Shown piece by piece: positions 27,329 through 33,827 of a DNA stretch of 64,000 nucleotides (within the stretch, counting starts at the first letter, position 1; each line of letters opens with the position of its first letter). The DNA is from Streptomyces sp. NBC_00536. GTDB taxonomy: Bacteria; Actinomycetota; Actinomycetes; Streptomycetales; Streptomycetaceae. The notes under the pieces were generated by a model. That model searched no databases. It had not been told where the DNA came from and saw only the letters and a program-made list of their open reading frames with translations. The stretch lies in assembly GCF_036346295.1 (NCBI RefSeq), contig NZ_CP107819.1, positions 1,736,001 through 1,800,000 of the forward strand, read 5' to 3'. The position numbers and the translations under genes were made by a program.

Positions 27329-28198
27329 TCAGACGGGCGGCCAGGGGATCGAGGGCCATTCCCCGGAGGGCCGGGGGTGCTCCCCGGTCCGCAGCAGATC
27401 CGCCACCCGGCCCCGTACGGCGTCCAGCTCGACCGGTGTGATCAGTTCCGCCAGTCGGGTGGCGAGCGGCGCTCCGTCGGCCAGCAGGAGCGCCAGGGAG
27501 GCGAGTACCGCGCGCGCCTCGGCGGTCAGCGGCTCCCCCGCCCAGCCCCAGAGCAGGGTGCGCAGTTTGTCCTCGGTGTGGAAGCTCACTCCGTGGTCGA
27601 TGCCGTAGAGCCGGCCGTCGGGGGCGGGCAGCAGGTGGCCGCCCTTGCGGTCGCCGTTGTTGATCACGGCGTCGAGGACGGCGAGGCGGCGCAGCCGGGG
27701 GTCGTCGGCGTGCACAAGGAGCGCGGTGCGGCCTTCGCCGACCTCGGCGAGGGCGACGGGCTTCCATCCCTCCCCCGCTTCCTCTCCTTCGACCAGGGCG
27801 AGGAGGTTGCCTTCCGGTTCCTCCCCTTCCGCGGCCTCGATCCACTGCTGGACCATGCCCTCGCCGTAGGGGCCGTCGCGCAGCACGGTGGCCGGGATCA
27901 GGCCCCAGCCGGTGGCCTCGGAGACCAGGAAGGCGGCGCGCTCGCGCTGGGCGAGGTTGCCGTCGGGGAAGTCCCACAGCGGGCGCTCGCCCTTCACGGG
28001 CTTGTAGACGCAGTCCACGCTCACGCCGTCGTGGGTGACGGTGCACAGCAGGACGGCGTTGGAGGCCTCGCGGATCCGGCCCTGGACGGTCAGCTCGCCC
28101 CGGGTGAGCACGTCGAGGAGTCCCTCGGTCTGCGAGTCCCGGTCCCCCCGGCCTTCGTGGTCCTCTTGCGTCACGTCCTCGTCCCCCATCGCGCTCAC
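27329..28198 (-). CDS. SCO1664-family protein (PI3/4-kinase-like fold)
   Basis: About 289 residues, a conserved actinobacterial protein of unknown function. The region LAVLDAVINNGDRKGGHLLP followed by RLYGIDHGVSFH resembles the catalytic (xxDRxxxN-like) and metal-binding (IDHG) loops of phosphatidylinositol 3/4-kinase-like enzymes. The N-terminal YKPVKGERPLWDFPDG may be the nucleotide-binding part. GTG at 28198 overlaps the TGA of the DUF3090 gene (GTGA), indicating coupling; ATG at 28189 is an alternative. It belongs to a block with DUF3090 and a histidine phosphatase upstream of mshC. Substrate unknown. Confidence 0.85.
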   Translation of the reverse strand: MSAMGDEDVTQEDHEGRGDRDSQTEGLLDVLTRGELTVQGRIREASNAVLLCTVTHDGVSVDCVYKPVKGERPLWDFPDGNLAQRERAAFLVSEATGWGLIPATVLRDGPYGEGMVQQWIEAAEGEEPEGNLLALVEGEEAGEGWKPVALAEVGEGRTALLVHADDPRLRRLAVLDAVINNGDRKGGHLLPAPDGRLYGIDHGVSFHTEDKLRTLLWGWAGEPLTAEARAVLASLALLLADGAPLATRLAELITPVELDAVRGRVADLLRTGEHPRPSGEWPSIPWPPV

Positions 28199-28785
28199 GC
28201 CCCGCGCCGGTAGCCGTTCTGGCGCGGACAGACGTGCCCCTCGGGGTCCAGGGGCAGGCTGCACAGCGGGCACGGCGGGCGGCCCGCGTTGACGACGTCC
28301 AGGGCCCGCTTGGCGAAGGCGCGGGCCTGTGCTCCGGACAGGCGCACCCGCAGCATCGGCGGGCCGTTCTCCTCGTCCTGGAGCAGCCGCTCCTCGGCCT
28401 CGGCGAGGTCCTCGTCCGAGTCCGCGTCGAGTTCGACCAGGGCCTGCGCCTCGACGATCATGCGCTGTTCCTCGCCGTCCCAGGCCAGGGCCATGGTGCC
28501 GACGCGGAACTCCTCCTCGACGGGAGCGTCGAGCGGGGCCGTGTCCGCCGCCTCGGCGGGGGCGACGGCGGGTACCGGGGCATTGCCCCCGGTGCGCCGT
28601 ACGACTTCGTCCAGCAGCTCGTCCATCCGCTCCGCGAGCGCCGCGACCTGGGTCTTCTCCAGGGACACGCTGGTCACGCGGGGGCCGGTGGAAGCCTGGA
28701 GGAAGAAGGTACGGCGTCCGGGCAGGCCGACCGTACCGGCCACGAAGCGGTCCGGCGGGTCGTAGAGGAACACCTGACGGGGCAC
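28195..28785 (-). CDS. DUF3090 family protein
   Basis: A 196-residue protein of unknown function confined largely to actinobacteria. The N-terminus MPRQVFLYDPPDRFVAGTVG and the central acidic stretch (DADSDEDLAEAEERLL) are typical. A Cys-rich C-terminal end (PPCPLCSLPLDPEGHVCPR) could bind zinc. GTG at 28785 after GGAGACTGGAC. Its stop overlaps the start of the SCO1664-family gene, so the two proteins are probably made together; a complex is plausible but not shown. Confidence 0.9.
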   Translation of the reverse strand: MPRQVFLYDPPDRFVAGTVGLPGRRTFFLQASTGPRVTSVSLEKTQVAALAERMDELLDEVVRRTGGNAPVPAVAPAEAADTAPLDAPVEEEFRVGTMALAWDGEEQRMIVEAQALVELDADSDEDLAEAEERLLQDEENGPPMLRVRLSGAQARAFAKRALDVVNAGRPPCPLCSLPLDPEGHVCPRQNGYRRGA

Positions 28786-28876
28786 GTCCAGTCTCCAGTC
28801 TCTGCGGCAGGGGGAGCTCTGCGCACGTGGGCTGTGCTCAAGTATCGGGGCCAGTCCACCCTACTGCGCCGTTCGA

Positions 28877-29599
28877 TCACACTGCGCCCGCACCGCCTCC
28901 CACGACGGCGTTCCCGGCGTCTTCGGCGGCTTTGTCCGCGCTCGCCGCGCCACTCTGCGCCGCGGGCCGGGCGCCGAGGCCGCCGAACTCCCCGGTGTCG
29001 CCGAGCCGGAGCAGGAAGGGGCGGGTCGGCGTGTAGCGGATCACGGTGACCGAACAGGGGTCGACGTGGAGGCGCTGGAACAGGTCGAGGTGCATCCCGA
29101 GGGCGTCGGCGACCAGCGACTTGATGATGTCGCCGTGCGAGCACATCAGGTACGCGGCGTCGGCGCCGTGCTCCTCGTCGATGCGGGCGTTCCACTCGCG
29201 TACGGCGTCCACGGCGCGGGCCTGCATGGCGCGCATCGATTCCCCGCCGGGGAACGCGGCGGCGGAGGGGTGCTGCTGGACGATCCGCATCAGGGGTTCG
29301 TCGGAGAGTTCGGAGAGTTTGCGGCCGGACCACTCGCCGTAGTGGCACTCGCCGATCCGCTCGTCCGGATGCAGGGGCAGCTCCGGCCGGGCGGCGAGCA
29401 GCGGGGCGAGGGTCTGGCGGCAGCGCTCCAGCGGGCTGGTGACGGCGGCGGCGAGCGGCAGGTCCGCGAGCCGGCCGGGCAGGGCGGCGGCCTGTTCGGC
29501 GCCGCGCTCGTCCAGCTCGACCCCGGGGGTCCATCCGGCGAGCAGCCCTGCGGTGTTGGCGGTGGACCGCCCGTGTCGTACGAGGATCAGCGTGGCCAT
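28877..29599 (-). CDS. Histidine phosphatase (MSMEG_4193-type phosphomutase-like)
   Basis: A 240-residue phosphoglycerate-mutase-fold phosphatase. LVRHGRSTAN at 7-16 carries the phosphorylated His9. The second catalytic His is in LMCSHGDIIKSLVADAL, and IGECHYGEWSGRKLSEL is a family motif. The C-terminal 30 residues are Ala/Gly-rich and probably disordered. ATG at 29599. It is the first gene of the block leading to DUF3090, SCO1664-type and mshC. The natural substrate is unknown; linkage suggests mycothiol- or inositol-related metabolism, an inference from neighbourhood only. Confidence 0.9.
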   Translation of the reverse strand: MATLILVRHGRSTANTAGLLAGWTPGVELDERGAEQAAALPGRLADLPLAAAVTSPLERCRQTLAPLLAARPELPLHPDERIGECHYGEWSGRKLSELSDEPLMRIVQQHPSAAAFPGGESMRAMQARAVDAVREWNARIDEEHGADAAYLMCSHGDIIKSLVADALGMHLDLFQRLHVDPCSVTVIRYTPTRPFLLRLGDTGEFGGLGARPAAQSGAASADKAAEDAGNAVVGGGAGAV

Positions 29600-29653
29600 G
29601 CGGACAGGGTAAGCGCTCGGCGTGGTGTGCGGCCGGGGCCGGGTCAGGGAAGA

Positions 29654-30646
29654 ATGCCCCGGGTGATTGTCGACTGCGCGATTTACCGGGACGGCCGCCG
29701 GACGGACGGGCCCGATGACTTCTCGGACGCCCTGGCCGAGGCCCGGGCCACCGGCGACGCCTTCCTCTGGGTCGGTATGCACGAGCCGTCGGAGAAGGAA
29801 TTCGAGCACGTCAGCCAGGAGTTCGGGCTGCACGCGCTCGCCGTCGAGGACGCCCTCACGGCGCACCAGCGGCCGAAGCTGGAGGTGTACGACGATTCGC
29901 TGTTCGTCGTCCTCAAGCCGGTCCTGTACGACGACGCCACGGACACGGTGACCACGGGCGAGCTGATGGTCTTCATCGGGGACTCGTTCGTGGTGACGGT
30001 GCGGCACGGCGAGGGGGCCGCGCTGTCCGCGGTGCGCCACCGGCTGGAGCAGGAGCCTGACGTGCTCAAGCACGGGCCCACGGCGGTGCTGTACGCGGTG
30101 GCCGACGCGGTGGTGGACCACTACATCGACGTGGCGGCGGAGCTGCAGGCGGATCTGGAGGAGCTGGAGGCGGAGGTGTTCGCGCCGAACCCCTCGGACG
30201 CGAAGAACACCGCGGCGCGGATCTACGGCTTCAAGCGGCAGGTGCTGGAGTTCCGGCGGGCGACGAGCCCGCTGCTCCAGCCGATGGACCGGCTGGCCTC
30301 GGGGAACGTGCCGTTCGTGCACGAGCACTCTCGGCCGTTCTTCCGTGACGTGTCCGACCACTTGACGAAGGCGAACGAGTACATCGAGGGCCTGGACCGG
30401 CTGCTGTCGGACGCCCTGGCCGCGCACCTGGCCCAGATGGGGGTGCGGCAGAACGACGACATGCGCAAGATCTCGGCGTGGGCGGCGATGGCGGCCGTGC
30501 CCACGATGGTCGCGGGGATCTACGGCATGAACTTCGAGCACATGCCGGAGCTGAAGCAGGGGTGGGGCTACCCGGGCGTGGTGATCCTGATGGCGGTGCT
30601 GTGCGTGGGCCTGCACCGGATGTTCAAGCGGCGGGGCTGGCTGTAG
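29654..30646 (+). CDS. corA: CorA-family magnesium/divalent cation transporter
   Basis: A 330-residue pentameric channel. A large cytoplasmic N-terminal domain contains LHALAVEDALTAHQRPKLEV. A long stalk helix leads to two C-terminal membrane segments. The selectivity motif is GIYGMNFEHMPEL (GMN near residues 291-293), and the basic tail HRMFKRRGWL follows the last segment. ATG at 29654 after AGGGAAGA. It diverges from the histidine phosphatase gene, 54 bp apart, and its stop overlaps the 3' end of the convergent ferritin-like gene by 23 bp. Confidence 0.93.
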   Translation: MPRVIVDCAIYRDGRRTDGPDDFSDALAEARATGDAFLWVGMHEPSEKEFEHVSQEFGLHALAVEDALTAHQRPKLEVYDDSLFVVLKPVLYDDATDTVTTGELMVFIGDSFVVTVRHGEGAALSAVRHRLEQEPDVLKHGPTAVLYAVADAVVDHYIDVAAELQADLEELEAEVFAPNPSDAKNTAARIYGFKRQVLEFRRATSPLLQPMDRLASGNVPFVHEHSRPFFRDVSDHLTKANEYIEGLDRLLSDALAAHLAQMGVRQNDDMRKISAWAAMAAVPTMVAGIYGMNFEHMPELKQGWGYPGVVILMAVLCVGLHRMFKRRGWL

Positions 30647-31454
30647 CGACGGCCGTCCCCGCGCGGGGACGGCCCGCGCCGCCGGGGCCGCTGCCGCCGC
30701 CGAGCGCGCCGCGCCGCTCGGGCATCCGCAGGCCCACCATGCGGTGCCAGCCCGCGAAGCGCTCGTACGCGTACACGGAGCGGATCCCGGCGGCGAGCGC
30801 GGCGGACTTCGGGGCGGGCCAGCGCAGCAGCCGGCCCATGTGCGCCATCACGGCGAGGCTGACGTCGCGGTGGACCGCGATCTCGGCCAGCGCGCTCTGC
30901 CGCAGCACCCGCTGGATGGTGCGGCCGTGACCGCGGGCGGCGAGGCGCAGCAGTTCCTCGTGGCAGTAGGCGAGGTGGTTGTCCTCGTCGGCGCTGATCA
31001 TGCGCACTGCCCGGCCGATCTCGGGGTGGTCCCCGAAGTACCGTACGAGCAGGTCCATCTGGTCGGCGGCGCGCTGTTCGGTGACCCGGCTGTGGGCGAG
31101 GTAGACGACGATGTCCCGCTCGGTCAGCGGTTCGGCGCGGCGCAGCTTCTCGTGGGCGAGGCCGATGCCGAGCCGCTCCAGCTTCATCGTGTAGTCGGTG
31201 TCGGCGGGGACGGTGACGGCGTGCAGTCCGCGGTGGCGCAGCAGGGCGTGGAAGATCCGGCCGTGCTTGTCCTCGTCGGCTCCGTGCCGGACGATCTTGG
31301 GCGCGAGGGTGCGCATGCCGTCGGGCACCAGCGCCGCGATCCGCGCGTTCTCCCAGCCGCCCTGTGACTCCCCGCTGGCGGCGATGGAGCAGAACAGCTG
31401 GAAGGAGTCGTCGTGGTCGAGGATCTCCGTGAACAGGCTGCGGGCAGAGAGCAT
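30624..31454 (-). CDS. Ferritin-like domain protein
   Basis: A 276-residue helical protein with paired acidic-His motifs, HGADEDKHGRIFHALL and ISADEDNHLAYCHEELL, plus other Glu on neighbouring helices. This suggests a di-iron four-helix bundle of the ferritin-like/rubrerythrin superfamily. The C-terminus is Gly/Pro-rich and overlaps corA on the other strand. ATG at 31454 is 11 bp after GGAGG; a GTG at 31466 overlaps that site. The reaction is not known; similar proteins act as oxygenases or peroxidases. Confidence 0.75.
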   Translation of the reverse strand: MLSARSLFTEILDHDDSFQLFCSIAASGESQGGWENARIAALVPDGMRTLAPKIVRHGADEDKHGRIFHALLRHRGLHAVTVPADTDYTMKLERLGIGLAHEKLRRAEPLTERDIVVYLAHSRVTEQRAADQMDLLVRYFGDHPEIGRAVRMISADEDNHLAYCHEELLRLAARGHGRTIQRVLRQSALAEIAVHRDVSLAVMAHMGRLLRWPAPKSAALAAGIRSVYAYERFAGWHRMVGLRMPERRGALGGGSGPGGAGRPRAGTAVATASPAA

Positions 31455-31590
31455 GGGGCGCGGCACCTCCGGGGAAGCGGGACTTCACTCAAGTCCCGAT
31501 CCCGGGGGCGGGCAACCGTAGGTAGCCCGAAGGGGTAGGTAGGGCCCGGGGCGTAACCCGCCGGGCCCCCGGCGCGTTGTTCGCTGTGCC

Positions 31591-31630
31591 GGCCGTGGCG
31601 GGGAAGACACCCCGAGCCCCCACCACGGCC
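31591..31630 (-). terminator. Hairpin after LLM oxidoreductase gene
   Basis: Outer arms GGCCGTGG / CCACGGCC (31591-31598, 31623-31630) with inner GGGG / CCCC, 20 bp past the stop of the minus-strand oxidoreductase gene. No T-tract. Confidence 0.55.
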
Positions 31631-31650
31631 GCAGGCTTGCGGTCACGGCA

Positions 31651-32700
31651 TCAGGCGAGTCCGGCGCGCTCCAGGGCCTCGGTTCCGGTGCGCAGGGCGG
31701 TGACCCGCTCCTCCAGGGTGAAACCGGCCGGGGCCAGGGTCAGCGTGGTGACCCCGGCCTCCGCGTAGGCCGTCATCTTGTCCGCGATCCGCTCCACCGA
31801 GCCCAGCAGGGTGGTCGAGTCGATCAGGGAGTGCGGGATCGCGGCGGCCGCGCCCGGCTTGTCGCCCGCCAGGTACTTGTCCTGGATCTCGGCGGCTTCC
31901 TTCTCGTAGCCCATGCGCTGGGCGAGCTGGTTGTAGAAGTTCTGCTTCCGGCTGCCCATGCCGCCGACGTACAGGGCGGTGTAGGGGCGGAACATGTCGG
32001 CGAGGGCGTTCACGTCGTCGCCGACGGCGAGCGGGACGGTCGGGCAGACGTCGAAGCCGTCCATGGTCAGTCCGGCCTTCTCGCGGCCCGCCCGGATGTG
32101 GGTGAGCGCGGTGGCCTCCAGGTGCTCGGCGGCCGGGAAGATGAGGAGCGCGCCGTCGGCGATCTCGCCGGTCTGCTCCAGGTTCTTGGGGCCGATGGCC
32201 GCGATGTAGAGCGGGATGTGCTCGCGCTCGGGGTGCACGGTGAGCTTGAGGGGCTTGCCGGGGCCGCCGGGCAGCGGCAGGGTCCAGTGCTCGCCGTCGT
32301 GCGTGAGGCGTTCGCGGCTCATGGCCTTGCGGACGATCTCCACGTACTCGCGGGTGCGGGCCAGCGGCTTGTCGAACTTCACGCCGTACCAGCCCTCGGA
32401 GACCTGCGGTCCGGAGACGCCGAGGCCCAGGCGGAAGCGGCCGCCGGAGAGGGAGTCGAGGGTGGCGGCGGTCATCGCGGTCATCGCGGGCTGGCGGGCC
32501 GGGATCTGGAGGATCGCGGAGCCGATGTCGATGCGCTCGGTCTGGGCGGCGACCCAGGCCAGGACCGTGGGGGCGTCGGAGCCGTAGGCCTCGGCGGCCC
32601 AGCACACGTCGTAGCCGAGGCGGTCCGCCTCCTGGGCGACGGCCAGGTTGTCGGCGTCCATGCCCGCGCCCCAGTAGCCGAGATTGATGCCGAGCCGCAT
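31651..32700 (-). CDS. LLM-class F420-dependent oxidoreductase
   Basis: A 349-residue TIM-barrel luciferase-like oxidoreductase that probably uses coenzyme F420. Typical regions are MRLGINLGYWGAGMDADNLA, LAWVAAQTERIDIGSAILQI (the cis-peptide region), LDSLSGGRFRLGLGVSGPQV and HIPLYIAAIGPKNLEQTGEI. Full length for the family. ATG at 32700 after GGGGACGAC. It diverges from an aldo/keto reductase gene across a short region with a 12-bp tandem repeat. The substrate cannot be read from sequence. Confidence 0.92.
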   Translation of the reverse strand: MRLGINLGYWGAGMDADNLAVAQEADRLGYDVCWAAEAYGSDAPTVLAWVAAQTERIDIGSAILQIPARQPAMTAMTAATLDSLSGGRFRLGLGVSGPQVSEGWYGVKFDKPLARTREYVEIVRKAMSRERLTHDGEHWTLPLPGGPGKPLKLTVHPEREHIPLYIAAIGPKNLEQTGEIADGALLIFPAAEHLEATALTHIRAGREKAGLTMDGFDVCPTVPLAVGDDVNALADMFRPYTALYVGGMGSRKQNFYNQLAQRMGYEKEAAEIQDKYLAGDKPGAAAAIPHSLIDSTTLLGSVERIADKMTAYAEAGVTTLTLAPAGFTLEERVTALRTGTEALERAGLA

Positions 32701-32723
32701 GTCGTCCCCTTTTAAGCCGGTAC

Positions 32724-32748
32724 ACGTCTGTACTGACGTCTGTACTGA
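32724..32748. repeat. 12-bp tandem repeat in a divergent promoter
   Basis: ACGTCTGTACTG occurs twice head to tail (32724-32735, 32736-32747) with the next A shared. Each copy contains GTAC. It lies 24 bp upstream of the LLM oxidoreductase start and 88 bp upstream of the aldo/keto reductase start. It may be a regulator binding site. Confidence 0.6.
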
Positions 32749-32834
32749 TGAGTAACGTCGCTGTCCCGGGGACTCTAGCGCGCCGGGGCACCATCCGTCA
32801 GTGCCTCACGCGTCCCGCAGTACGCTCAGCGCTC

Positions 32835-33827
32835 ATGGAGCAGAGGCATCTCGGCCGCACCGGCCTGCGCGTGTCCCGGATCGGCCTCGGCACCCTGACG
32901 TGGGGCCGCTCCGCCGGGGGGCAGAGCGAGGAAGCCGCCGCCGAACAGCTGAAGACCTTCTGGGAGGCGGGCGGCACGCTGGTCGACACCGCCGACGTGT
33001 ACGGGGACGGCGAGGCGGAATACCTGCTGGGGCGGCTGCTGGACGGGCTGGTGCCGCGGCGGGACCTGGTGATCGCCACCAAGGCGGGCGGGGTGCCGGA
33101 TCCGCGGCGCCGCGTCGACTGCTCGCGCGGGCACCTGCTGGCGGCGCTGGACGACTCGCTGGCACGCCTGGGCACCGACCACGTCGACCTCTGGCAGGTC
33201 CAGGCCTTCGATCCGTGGACCCCGCTGGAGGAGACCCTGCACGCGCTGGACCTCGCGGTCGGCAGCGGGCGGGCGCGGTACGTGGGGGTGACGGACTTCT
33301 CCGGCTGGCAGCTGGCGAAGGCGGCGACCTGGCAGCGGGCCGCGCCGGGCGTCAGGACTCCGCTCGCCTGCACCCAGATGGAGTACTCCCTGCTCCAGCG
33401 CGGCGTGGAGCGGGAGGTGCTGCCGGCGGCGCTGGACCTCGGCGTGGGGCTGCTGCCGTCGTCCCCGCTGGGGCGCGGGGTGCTGACCGGCAAGTACCGC
33501 GAGGGCATCCCCGCGGACTCCCGGGGTGCCTCGGAAACCCTGGCCGCCTTCGTGGAGCCCTACCTGGACGACGCCGCGAGCCGGATCGTGGACGCGGTGG
33601 CGACGGCCGCGCACGGGCTGGCCGTGACCCCGCTCCAGGTGGCCCTGGCCTGGATCCGCGACCGCCCGGGGGTCGCCGCCCCGATCGTGGGGGCCCGTAC
33701 GTCGGCCCAGCTCGCGGCGGCCCTGTCGGTGGAGGCGCTTAGTCTTCCCAAGGAGATCTGCCGCGCGCTGGACGACGTCTCGGCGCCCGTGCACCGCTAT
33801 CCCGATCCTGACTGGAGCACGCTGTGA
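32835..33827 (+). CDS. Aldo/keto reductase
   Basis: A 330-residue NADPH-dependent TIM-barrel reductase. GGTLVDTADVYGDGEAEYLL holds the catalytic Asp and Tyr. DLVIATKAGG holds the catalytic Lys, and DHVDLWQVQAFDP is at the position of the active-site His (here Gln-Ala). LLPSSPLGRGVLTGKY and PIVGARTSAQLAAAL form the cofactor pocket. ATG at 32835; longer extensions run into the promoter repeats. Its TGA overlaps the GTG of the following large gene, so the two are translationally coupled. Confidence 0.92.
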   Translation: MEQRHLGRTGLRVSRIGLGTLTWGRSAGGQSEEAAAEQLKTFWEAGGTLVDTADVYGDGEAEYLLGRLLDGLVPRRDLVIATKAGGVPDPRRRVDCSRGHLLAALDDSLARLGTDHVDLWQVQAFDPWTPLEETLHALDLAVGSGRARYVGVTDFSGWQLAKAATWQRAAPGVRTPLACTQMEYSLLQRGVEREVLPAALDLGVGLLPSSPLGRGVLTGKYREGIPADSRGASETLAAFVEPYLDDAASRIVDAVATAAHGLAVTPLQVALAWIRDRPGVAAPIVGARTSAQLAAALSVEALSLPKEICRALDDVSAPVHRYPDPDWSTL

